A stretch of 9,031 nt of DNA from Gammaproteobacteria bacterium. Lineage in GTDB: Bacteria; Pseudomonadota; Gammaproteobacteria; Chromatiales; Chromatiaceae. Shown one piece after another: positions 1 to 6,101 of this stretch; the first letter of the stretch is position 1, and every line of letters begins with the position of its first letter. The position numbers and the translations under genes were made by a program. The DNA lies in the NCBI GenBank assembly GCA_020630035.1, contig JAHDCB010000060.1, forward strand, positions 1 to 9,031. The letters run 5' to 3'. The notes under the pieces are model-generated. The model was not told the origin of the DNA. It was given only the letters and a program-made list of their open reading frames with translations, and did no database searches.

Positions 1-180
1 GAAGGCCGACAAGAAGGCATTCAGGCAGGCAAAGAAGAGGGCAGGAAAGAACGCAACCAGGAAATAGCAGTTAATTTACTGGCCGCAGGTATTCTCGACC
101 AGCAAACGATTGCGGAAATAACCCAACTCACCTTACAAGAAGTGGCAACATTACAGCTGTCCAGTATCAATCAGGATTAA
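1..180 (+). CDS. Rpn/PD-(D/E)XK family nuclease-transposase, 3' end only
   Basis: Reading frame 1 is open from the first base to a TAA at 178-180 and gives 59 residues; the 5' part lies outside the window. It begins with a Gly/Glu/Lys/Arg-rich repeat (EGRQEGIQAGKEEGRKER) and continues with a helical tail containing AVNLLAAGILDQQTIAEIT and LTLQEVATLQ. This charged G-x-x-x-G linker followed by 'LL..G...eqIaeiTgLsl.Ev..L' is the usual C-terminus of the Rpn family of recombination-promoting nucleases/putative transposases (PD-(D/E)XK superfamily). The catalytic core is not visible, so whether the gene is intact cannot be judged. The stop lies 3 bases before the next start, and the downstream Shine-Dalgarno sequence is inside this gene, so the two may be translationally coupled. 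Family assignment is by pattern recognition of the tail only. Confidence 0.72.
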   Translation, partial: EGRQEGIQAGKEEGRKERNQEIAVNLLAAGILDQQTIAEITQLTLQEVATLQLSSINQD

Positions 181-183
181 CTG

Positions 184-1086
184 ATGCGCATCTTACTCAC
201 CGGTTCGTCTGGTCTGATCGGGCGTACTCTGCAAGCTGATCTGGCCGCTGCCGGGCATCAGGTGGTCTGCCTGGTGCGCCAGCCACACTGTGCCAGCGGT
301 TGTTTCTGGCAGCCAGAACATGATCTGGTACAGATTGACCCGGATATCCGGCTGGATGCAGTGATTCATCTGGCCGGGGCCGGGATTGCCGAAGGCCGCT
401 GGACACAACGTCGCAAGTCTCTGATCCGGCACAGTCGAGTGCACGGTACCGCCGTGTTATGTCGTCATCTGGCACAGTTGGCACACCCACCAAAGGTGTT
501 GTTATCCAGCTCGGCAATCGGTTTTTATGGCGATACCCAAGCACAGTCAGTGGATGAGTCAGCACCTGCCGGTACAGGTTTTCTGGCTGAGGTAGCACAA
601 GCCTGGGAGACTGCAACACAGCCTGCGCAGGCGGCTGGTATCCGCACGATTCATCTGCGCACCGGCATTGTGCTCAGCCCGCAGGGTGGTGCGCTCAGGA
701 ACCTGTTGTTGCCCTTCCGGCTGGGTCTGGGTGGCCGGATCGGTCATGGCCAGCAATATATGAGTTGGGTCAGCCTGGCAGATATCTCGCGCATGATGCA
801 GTTTTTACTGACGCAGGAAACGCTCAGCGGACCAGTCAATCTGGTTGCACCAAACCCGGTCACGCAACAGGTCTTTGCACATACGTTAGGCCGCGTCTTA
901 CGTCGCCCCACGTTCCTGCCGCTACCCGCAAGCGCCGCCCGTCTGTTGCTGGGTGAGATGGCAGATGCCTTGTTGCTCGCTAGCCAGCGAGTGCAGCCGC
1001 ACGTGCTGCAGGCAGCTGGTTATCCATTTGTCTCAGCCGAGCTGGGGCCAGCCCTGTCCAGCCTGCTGGCATCAGGGCACCGATGA
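184..1086 (+). CDS. yfcH: TIGR01777 family SDR-type epimerase (YfcH-like)
   Basis: A 300-residue protein of full family length. The N-terminus MRILLTGSSGLIG carries the TGxxGxxG dinucleotide-binding motif at residues 6-13 of an extended short-chain dehydrogenase fold. HLAGAGIAEGRW (62-73) and SSSAIGFYGD (108-117, with the probable catalytic Tyr115) are typical of the TIGR01777/SDR39U1 family (E. coli YfcH and relatives). The last ~50 residues fit the C-terminal DUF1731 segment. The family is predicted to be a NAD(P)-dependent, cytosolic sugar-nucleotide epimerase or reductase, but its substrate is not established. The ATG at 184 is preceded by AGGA at 173-176, which supports this start. Oddity: the last ~69 bp (about 20 codons) recur in diverged form at 1751-1819, beyond a toxin-antitoxin remnant. 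The symbol is by family resemblance, not proven orthology. Confidence 0.9.
   Translation: MRILLTGSSGLIGRTLQADLAAAGHQVVCLVRQPHCASGCFWQPEHDLVQIDPDIRLDAVIHLAGAGIAEGRWTQRRKSLIRHSRVHGTAVLCRHLAQLAHPPKVLLSSSAIGFYGDTQAQSVDESAPAGTGFLAEVAQAWETATQPAQAAGIRTIHLRTGIVLSPQGGALRNLLLPFRLGLGGRIGHGQQYMSWVSLADISRMMQFLLTQETLSGPVNLVAPNPVTQQVFAHTLGRVLRRPTFLPLPASAARLLLGEMADALLLASQRVQPHVLQAAGYPFVSAELGPALSSLLASGHR
1017..1086 (+). repeat. 3' end of yfcH-like gene, copy A of a direct repeat
   Basis: The last ~70 bases of the epimerase gene, through its TGA stop, are repeated in the same orientation at 1751-1819. Over the final 57 bases I count 8 mismatches (49/57 identical). A one-base gap is needed further upstream, near 1022. 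The encoded tails are SAELGPALSSLLASGHR here and SAELEPALPSLLTSEHR in copy B, so the repeat also preserves the reading frame and the stop. Copy A is the one joined to the complete gene. Confidence 0.9.
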
Positions 1087-1094
1087 AAACAACC

Positions 1095-1150
1095 TGATTT
1101 TGGCTCTTTTCCACGCTGGCTACGTTGTAGCGCATTGAGAGCACGCACCC
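1095..1150. mobile_element. Decayed remnant related to the 6908-7072 palindromic element
   Basis: Bases 1095-1127 match 6938-6970, the inner left arm of the palindromic element near thiG, at 27 of 33 positions by my count; both start TGATTTTGGC. Bases 1133-1140 (CATTGAGA) and the next ten positions then resemble the right end of that element from 7055 onward (CATTGAGAACACCCCC). The remnant thus looks like an inner arm joined almost directly to a terminus, with the centre missing and no left end. It starts only 8 bases after the yfcH stop. No coding capacity is seen. Confidence 0.6.
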
Positions 1151-1163
1151 GGTTTTTCGTTTA

Positions 1164-1192
1164 TTGCGAATAATATCAGGTCAGCGTAAATT
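1164..1192 (+). promoter_or_regulatory. Possible sigma70-type promoter for the antitoxin gene
   Basis: TTGCGA (1164-1169) and TAAATT (1187-1192) are separated by exactly 17 bases. Each matches 4 of 6 consensus positions (TTGACA, TATAAT). The pair lies ~50 bases upstream of the Shine-Dalgarno-supported ATG at 1243. Toxin-antitoxin operons are usually repressed by their own antitoxin, but I see no convincing operator palindrome here. This is a weak, inferred call. Confidence 0.35.
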
Positions 1193-1242
1193 CACTCTCA
1201 AATCCGATGACCTCAGACCCAGAAGATAAACCGGAGAACAGC

Positions 1243-1698
1243 ATGATGACAGAGCAAGAGCACCGGAATGATGTATTAAGTACTCATCATATGGCACTGG
1301 CTGCAGGTAGCAGTGACATTCTGAAAAGTGTCTCAGGATATGGAGATACCGCCACTTTACAGTGGGTTGAACAGGCCACAGAAGTAACGGTGCCCAGCAG
1401 AGCAATCGCGCTATTCTCCGATATTCTGCAATATATGGCTCAGGGTAAAGATATTGCTGTTATGCCTCTGGACAAGGAATTGACCACACAGCAGGCAGCC
1501 GATATGTTGCAGGTTTCGCGGCCTTTTCTGATTGATAATATTCTGCAAACAGGCAAGTTGCGTTTCCATAAAACCGGCAATCGCCGTAAGGTACTGTTAC
1601 AGGATGTCATCTCTTACCGGCAACAACAGCGACAGTCCAGTCATGCAATTCTGGCTAAGCTGGCCGAGCAGTCCCAAGTATCGGACATGCTGGGTTAA
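1243..1698 (+). CDS. Excisionase-family (MerR-type HTH) antitoxin of a PIN toxin-antitoxin pair
   Basis: A 151-residue protein, complete. Residues ~80-102 (LTTQQAADMLQVSRPFLIDNI) form a MerR/excisionase-type helix-turn-helix, followed by a wing containing FHKTGNRRKVLLQDVISY (109-125). This is the 'excisionase family DNA-binding' class of antitoxin that commonly precedes a PIN-domain RNase toxin. The N-terminal ~75 residues (TLQWVEQATEVTVPSRAIALFSDIL) are typical of the same antitoxins. The frame extends to an ATG at 1207, but the ATG at 1243 has GGAG at 1233-1236 with six-base spacing, whereas 1207 has no visible ribosome site; I therefore prefer 1243. The toxin gene begins 4 bases after this stop but is cut after 15 codons, so this looks like an orphan antitoxin. 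It may still bind its own promoter or neutralise a related toxin elsewhere; that is inference. Confidence 0.82.
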   Translation: MMTEQEHRNDVLSTHHMALAAGSSDILKSVSGYGDTATLQWVEQATEVTVPSRAIALFSDILQYMAQGKDIAVMPLDKELTTQQAADMLQVSRPFLIDNILQTGKLRFHKTGNRRKVLLQDVISYRQQQRQSSHAILAKLAEQSQVSDMLG

Positions 1699-1702
1699 TT
1701 GT

Positions 1703-1750
1703 ATGGGTTACACGGTTATTTTTGATTCTAATGTGTTATACCCTCATTGA
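1703..1750 (+). pseudogene. PIN-domain toxin, truncated after 15 codons
   Basis: The ATG at 1703, four bases after the antitoxin stop, opens MGYTVIFDSNVLYPH and then TGA at 1748-1750. The string 'vifDsNVLYP' is the start of PIN-domain (VapC-like) RNase toxins; the Asp is the first acidic residue of the metal-binding active site. A normal toxin of this class continues for well over 100 residues. Here the frame stops exactly where the duplicated yfcH tail begins (1751), and no further PIN coding sequence is seen downstream. The toxin is almost certainly dead. The recognition rests on 14 residues plus its position after a matching antitoxin. Confidence 0.75.
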
Positions 1751-1819
1751 TGGTTACCGGGTATGTCAGCTGAGCTAGAGCCAGCCCTGCCCAGCCTGCT
1801 GACATCAGAGCACCGATGA
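1751..1819 (+). repeat. Displaced, diverged copy of yfcH 3' end (copy B)
   Basis: This starts directly after the truncated PIN stop codon and ends at a TGA (1817-1819) equivalent to the yfcH stop. Read in the yfcH frame it gives MSAELEPALPSLLTSEHR and then the stop, against VSAELGPALSSLLASGHR in the intact gene. Of the 8 mismatches in the last 57 bases, most are G in copy A and A in copy B. The block has no start or body of its own. It may be the original gene end displaced by insertion, or a tail carried in with the cassette. The restored 3' end of the minus-strand DUF2442 gene (to 1805) runs into it. Confidence 0.85.
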
Positions 1820-2085
1820 ATATAAATGCTCGTAATTTTGGTCAGTAAGAGTCATTTTTTCATATAGTGTTTCCGGTGCTATATCAGCACCATTTGGCCA
1901 GGATATTGTTCCACCATCAATGCTGGCCTGTTTAAAGAAATCAATTTTTTTAGCGGTCTGAATATCGGACCTTTTTCAAGATATTCATAAAAGTCAATAT
2001 CACCAGACACACCATTATCAAACACAATATGAAATATATAACTATGTTTGTATTCCAGGCTGATGACATCGTACATATTCCACAT
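1805..2085 (-). pseudogene. DUF2442 protein gene with a one-base frameshift
   Basis: Read from the ATG at 2085, the frame gives MWNMYDVISLEYKHSYIFHI...DFYEYLEKGPIFRPLKK, the start of a DUF2442 protein. It then leaves the family at a run of seven A (minus strand, 1945-1951) and ends at 1879 after 68 residues. Adding one A to the run restores IDFFKQASIDGGTISWPNG followed by ADIAPETLYEKM, the typical DUF2442 C-terminus, and the frame continues to a TGA at 1805-1807, giving ~93 residues. AAGG lies ~10 bases before the start. The molecular function of DUF2442 is not established; it is often found next to DUF4160, whose tail lies just upstream here. The shift may be a real mutation, a sequencing error in the homopolymer, or slippage-tolerant expression. 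The stretch is visibly more AT-rich than the genes on either side. Confidence 0.82.
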
Positions 2086-2096
2086 AGCTGAACACC

Positions 2097-2156
2097 TTAT
2101 CTGAGTGGTTCAATCTTTTTAATTACTTTGCTTTCTCTTGCTAATTGCCAGTACAT
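2097..2156 (-). pseudogene. DUF4160 protein gene, C-terminal remnant (19 codons)
   Basis: Directly after the glcF-like stop, the minus strand reads MYWQLARESKVIKKIEPLR and then TAA (2097-2099). 'W.LA......KIePL' followed by the end of the protein is the characteristic C-terminus of DUF4160 proteins, which usually have about 80-90 residues. The remaining N-terminal part is missing and is replaced by the glcF-like gene. The ATG (2156-2154) overlaps the glcF stop as TGATG, so the fragment could be translated by coupling, but nothing suggests the peptide is functional. The DUF2442 gene starts 11 bases further on, which matches the usual DUF4160-DUF2442 gene order and supports the assignment. Confidence 0.7.
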
Positions 2157-3298
2157 CACCCGATTCCAAGGCTTTCTGCCACTAGTTCTACCGGATGCCG
2201 AACGTGTATCGGTCGCCGTTGTTGCCGCAGTCCTTCGGCCAGGTGCAGTGCACAACCGACATTGGTGGTTACCAGGTGTGTCGCTGTGTCGGGTATCTGC
2301 GCCAGCAACGGCTCGCGCAACGCAGCTGCCTGGCGACGCTGCCGGATCAGGTGGTCTCCCGCTGCGCCACAGCACCCGTCTGTCAGGGTATGCACCCGCA
2401 ATTCCGGGATGCTGGCCAGCAGGTCGGTAGCTGCCTGCCCGGCACGTAAGGTGCAGGGCCGGTGCAGCACAACGGTGTATGGTAACGGTCGCCAGTTGAG
2501 CTGACTTAATGCAGTCTGGTGTTGCGCCAGAAAGGGGACGATATCGGTCAGTGGTAACGCACTGCCAGCGACACAGCCGCTGGCGATGCTGATGATTGCC
2601 TCTGTGTCGGCGAAGGCCTCCCGGTTTTGTTGTTCGCTGGCATCTGCTTGTTGTCGTGCGCCTTGGTGCGCTGCCAAGGCGCCGCAACAACTTTGTTGCG
2701 GTGGGATGACCAGGGTGTATCCGAGTGCATTCAACAGACGGATGCTGGCCCACAGGGCGTTCCCCTGGAATGCGTGGGTGGCACAACCGAGCAGCAGACC
2801 CAGGCGGCGCGTCTGTCGGGCGTCTGTCGGTGGGTAGGTGCCGCTGGCTGGCACCGAGGCTTGCTGACCCAGGGCCTGCGCAAGGCGGATCGGCAACGGC
2901 CAGCGACGCCAGGTCGGCAGCCGACGCGCGATCTGTGCTGCCCGCGCCAGCCACGCGGGTCGACGCAGCAAGGCAGCGGCCCAATGTACCCGCACTGGCC
3001 AGCGTTGGCGGATACCGTGCAGCAAGCGGGTGTAGGGTACTCGTGAGGGGCAGACAGTTTCGCATCGTCCGCAGGTGAGACAGTGATCCAGGTGTCGCTG
3101 TATATTGGGGTTTATTGTGATCTGACCCTGCAGCAATGCCTCTGCCAGTGCGATCCGGCCGCGTGGTGATTCGTTTTCGTCGACATGGTACTGGTAGGTC
3201 GGACAATGCGGCAGACACAGTGCGCATTTAACACACTGGTCTGTCGCTGCCAGGAGTTCGGCGGTACCTGGCCCGGGAGGGTGCGTTTGTTGTTGCAC
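2156..3298 (-). CDS. glcF: GlcF-like (Fe-S)-binding oxidoreductase subunit
   Basis: A 380-residue protein. The N-terminus has two [4Fe-4S] ferredoxin motifs: CVKCALCLPHCP (Cys 22, 25, 28, 32) and CLTCGRCETVCP (Cys 73, 76, 79, 83). Two CCG (heterodisulfide-reductase-type) domains follow: LGCATHAF (170-177) with CCGALAAHQG (204-213), and HRPCTLR (279-285) with CCGAAGDHL (309-317) and a late VGCALHL. The C-terminus HPVELVAESLGIG is family-like. This is the layout of GlcF, the electron-transfer subunit of glycolate oxidase, which normally works at the membrane with the flavoproteins GlcD and GlcE; neither is in this window. A related LldE or Hdr-type role cannot be excluded. The start is GTG (3298-3296), 6 bases after the ileS stop, with no strong Shine-Dalgarno sequence, suggesting coupled translation as the last intact gene of a thiG-ileS-glcF run. 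Confidence 0.88.
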   Translation of the reverse strand: MQQQTHPPGPGTAELLAATDQCVKCALCLPHCPTYQYHVDENESPRGRIALAEALLQGQITINPNIQRHLDHCLTCGRCETVCPSRVPYTRLLHGIRQRWPVRVHWAAALLRRPAWLARAAQIARRLPTWRRWPLPIRLAQALGQQASVPASGTYPPTDARQTRRLGLLLGCATHAFQGNALWASIRLLNALGYTLVIPPQQSCCGALAAHQGARQQADASEQQNREAFADTEAIISIASGCVAGSALPLTDIVPFLAQHQTALSQLNWRPLPYTVVLHRPCTLRAGQAATDLLASIPELRVHTLTDGCCGAAGDHLIRQRRQAAALREPLLAQIPDTATHLVTTNVGCALHLAEGLRQQRRPIHVRHPVELVAESLGIG

Positions 3299-3304
3299 CC
3301 GGGC

Positions 3305-6094
3305 TCAGGCTTGTTGCCGCTGTTCGCCTTCTCCGGCTATGTTCTGTACGCAGCGTCCGCACAGTTCGGGGTACCGGGCATCCTGCCCGATGTCTGCGCG
3401 GTGGTGCCAGCAGCGTGGGCATTTTGCATATGCGCTGGCTTGTATCACCAGTTTCAGGCCTGGCAGGTCGGTTGCAACCGCTGTATCCGGCGCCTGGGTC
3501 AGCGGTTGTATCTGCGCTGCTGAGGTGATCAATACGAAGCGCAGTTCGTCCCCCAGGAAGGCCAGACTGTCGCGCATCTGGTCGTCGCTGTACAGGGTCA
3601 CTTCGGCTTCCAGGGATGAGCCGATTGCCCCGGTCTTGCGTTGTGCCTCTAGTTGTTTGCTGACCGCTGAGCGTATCTGGATCACTTGTTCCCAGCGGGT
3701 ACGTGCCTGCGGATCCGACAATGGTTGCAGCGATTGGTACCAGGTCTCAAGAAATACTGATTCGGTGTGCTCTCCCGGCAGGTGCTCCCAGGCTTCGTCG
3801 GCGGTATAGCTCAGTATCGGCGCCAGCCAGCGAATCATCGCTGCTGCGATGTGGTACATCACGCTCTGACACGAACGACGCGCCAGACTGTCAGTCGGCA
3901 GGGTGTACTGCCGGTCTTTGATCACGTCCAGGTAAAACCCACCCAGGTCGGTCACGCAGTAGTTCAGGATTTTCTGGTAGATCAGGTGGAAGTTGTAGTC
4001 TTGATAGGCCTCTATGATTTCGGCCTGGCGTTGCCAGGCTCGGTCCAGTACCCAGCGATCCAGGGCCAGCAGGTCTGTATCTGCTACCTGGTGTTGTGCC
4101 GGATCATAGTCATGCAGGTTCGCCAGCAGGAAGCGCAGTGTGTTGCGGATGCGCCGGTATGCATCTGCAGTGCGTTTCAGGATTTCGTCCGATACGGTCA
4201 TCTCGCCCCGGTAGTCGGTCGCTGCCACCCAGAGTCGGATGATGTCTGCTCCCAGGGTGTTCTGGATCTTTTGCGGGCTGACGACGTTGCCCTGCGATTT
4301 GGACATTTTTTTGCCATGGGCATCAACGGTAAAGCCGTGCGTCAAACATGCCTTGTAGGGCGCCCTGCCTTGCATTGCCACCGAACTCAGCAAAGATGAC
4401 TGGAACCAGCCCCGGTGCTGGTCTGAACCTTCCAGGTACAGGTCTGCCGGGCTGCGCAGTTCTGGCCGTTGTTGCAGCACCGCTGCATGGGTCACGCCGG
4501 AATCGAACCAGACGTCCAGGGTATCAGTGACTTTTTCGTAGTCTGCTGCGTCTGCCCCGAGTAGTGTTTCCGGTGCCAGGTCGTACCATGCCTGGATGCC
4601 GGTTTGTGCCACGCGTTGTGCCACTTGTTCCAGCAGTGATGCGGTCTGCGGGTGCAGCTCGCCAGTCTGGTTATGCATGAACAGCGGGATCGGTACGCCC
4701 CAGGTGCGCTGGCGTGAGATGCACCAGTCGGGCCGGTTTTCCAGCATACCCTGGATCCGTACCTTGCCCCAGTCGGGTATCCAGTCGACCTGTTCTGTCT
4801 CACGCTGCGCCTGCTGACGCAGTCCGCCCATGCGGATGAACCACTGGGCTGTGGTGCGGAAGATCACCGGGGTTTTGTGGCGCCAGCACATCGGGTAGCT
4901 GTGTTCGATCTCTGCAGCCTGAACCAGTTTGCCGGTCTGGCGTAATCTGTCGATCACTGCCGGATTTGCCTTCTGGATGTGTTGTCCACCGAACAGTTCG
5001 GTGTCCGGGTAGTAGCATCCATTCGCCGCAACCGGGCCATCTGTCGGCAGGCCGTATTGCTGTCCCACCACAAAGTCGTCCACGCCGTGGGCCGGGGCGG
5101 TATGCACTGCGCCAGTTCCGGCGTCCAGGGTAACATGTTCTCCCAGGATGACCGGGACCTGGCGGTCGTAGAGTGGATGCTGCAGCATCTGGCCTGCCAG
5201 GCCGGCTCCCCGGCATTCGCCGACAACCTGGTAATCTTTGAGTTGCCAGCGTTGTGCCACTGTGTCCAGCAAGCCTGTGGCCACGATCAGGTGTTCGGCC
5301 CCGGTGCGCAGCAGGCTGTAGTTCAGTTCCGGATGCAGTGCCACTGCCTGGTTCGCTGGTAGTGTCCAGGGGGTGGTGGTCCAGATTACCACTGACAGGT
5401 CGGCCACATCCGACCCAAACAGACCTGACGCTTTAGCCGGATCTACTGCACTGAAACGCACGTCGATCGCAGGTGACGTTTTGTCGTGGTATTCCACTTC
5501 GGCTTCTGCCAGGGCCGAGCGGCAGTCGGTACACCAGTGGACCGGACGTGCTCCGCGTACCAGATGACCATTGGCTACGATCTGCCCCAGAGCCCGGATA
5601 ATGTTGGCTTCCTGTTCCGGCTCCATCGTCAGGTATGGCTGTGTCCAGTCTCCCAGCACACCCAGACGCTCAAAGTCTGCCTTCTGGCGCGCGACTTGCT
5701 GGTGTGCGTATTCGCGGCAGGCAGCACGAAATTCGGCTGCACTCACTTTGTGCCCTGGCTTACCGATCTTTTTTTCGACCTGTAATTCTATTGGCAGGCC
5801 GTGGCAGTCCCAACCTGGTACGTAGGGGGCATCGTAGCCGTCCAGGGTGCGACTTTTGATGATGATGTCTTTCAGGATTTTGTTGACCGCATGTCCGATA
5901 TGGATGTCGCCATTCGCATACGGTGGGCCATCGTGCAGGATGAAGGTCGGCCTGCCAGCGCTGTGGGCGCGTATCCTGGCGTACAGTCCGGTCTGTTGCC
6001 AGTGTTTGAGCCGTTCTGGTTCTCGTTGCGCCAGGTTGGCCTTCATCGGGAAGGCGGTATATGGCAGATTCAGTGTGTCTTTGTAGGTGCTCAT
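3305..6094 (-). CDS. ileS: Isoleucyl-tRNA synthetase
   Basis: A 929-residue class I aminoacyl-tRNA synthetase, close to the ~940 of E. coli. It activates isoleucine and loads it on tRNA-Ile in the cytosol, and edits misloaded valine. Visible landmarks: HDGPPYANGDIHIGH with the HIGH motif at 65-68; GWDCHGLPIE (94-103); editing-domain motifs WTTTPWTLP (238-246) and GTGAVHTAPAHG (326-337); KMSKS at 596-600; and a C-terminal zinc finger with Cys 892, 895, 912 and 915 (CPRC...CGRC). The zinc finger and general layout are the usual bacterial type. The start lies 7 bases after the thiG stop. In many Gammaproteobacteria ileS sits between ribF and lspA; here its neighbours are thiG and a glcF-like gene. 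Confidence 0.98.
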   Translation of the reverse strand: MSTYKDTLNLPYTAFPMKANLAQREPERLKHWQQTGLYARIRAHSAGRPTFILHDGPPYANGDIHIGHAVNKILKDIIIKSRTLDGYDAPYVPGWDCHGLPIELQVEKKIGKPGHKVSAAEFRAACREYAHQQVARQKADFERLGVLGDWTQPYLTMEPEQEANIIRALGQIVANGHLVRGARPVHWCTDCRSALAEAEVEYHDKTSPAIDVRFSAVDPAKASGLFGSDVADLSVVIWTTTPWTLPANQAVALHPELNYSLLRTGAEHLIVATGLLDTVAQRWQLKDYQVVGECRGAGLAGQMLQHPLYDRQVPVILGEHVTLDAGTGAVHTAPAHGVDDFVVGQQYGLPTDGPVAANGCYYPDTELFGGQHIQKANPAVIDRLRQTGKLVQAAEIEHSYPMCWRHKTPVIFRTTAQWFIRMGGLRQQAQRETEQVDWIPDWGKVRIQGMLENRPDWCISRQRTWGVPIPLFMHNQTGELHPQTASLLEQVAQRVAQTGIQAWYDLAPETLLGADAADYEKVTDTLDVWFDSGVTHAAVLQQRPELRSPADLYLEGSDQHRGWFQSSLLSSVAMQGRAPYKACLTHGFTVDAHGKKMSKSQGNVVSPQKIQNTLGADIIRLWVAATDYRGEMTVSDEILKRTADAYRRIRNTLRFLLANLHDYDPAQHQVADTDLLALDRWVLDRAWQRQAEIIEAYQDYNFHLIYQKILNYCVTDLGGFYLDVIKDRQYTLPTDSLARRSCQSVMYHIAAAMIRWLAPILSYTADEAWEHLPGEHTESVFLETWYQSLQPLSDPQARTRWEQVIQIRSAVSKQLEAQRKTGAIGSSLEAEVTLYSDDQMRDSLAFLGDELRFVLITSAAQIQPLTQAPDTAVATDLPGLKLVIQASAYAKCPRCWHHRADIGQDARYPELCGRCVQNIAGEGEQRQQA

Positions 6095-6101
6095 GGGGTG
6101 T

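Noticed and set aside
1207..1242. Upstream ATG (1207) as the antitoxin start
   Set aside because: There is no ribosome site before it, whereas 1243 has GGAG at six-base spacing and gives a family-like length.
1850..1865. T-run (TCATTTTTTCATA) as a terminator
   Set aside because: No stable GC stem precedes it on either strand; it is part of the restored DUF2442 coding sequence read on the minus strand.
2097..3227. A 376-codon minus-strand frame overlapping the glcF-like gene
   Set aside because: It is out of frame with a clear Fe-S protein and is rich in Arg/Thr/Pro/Ala of shadow type. Only its last 19 codons, beyond the glcF stop, are meaningful (DUF4160 tail).
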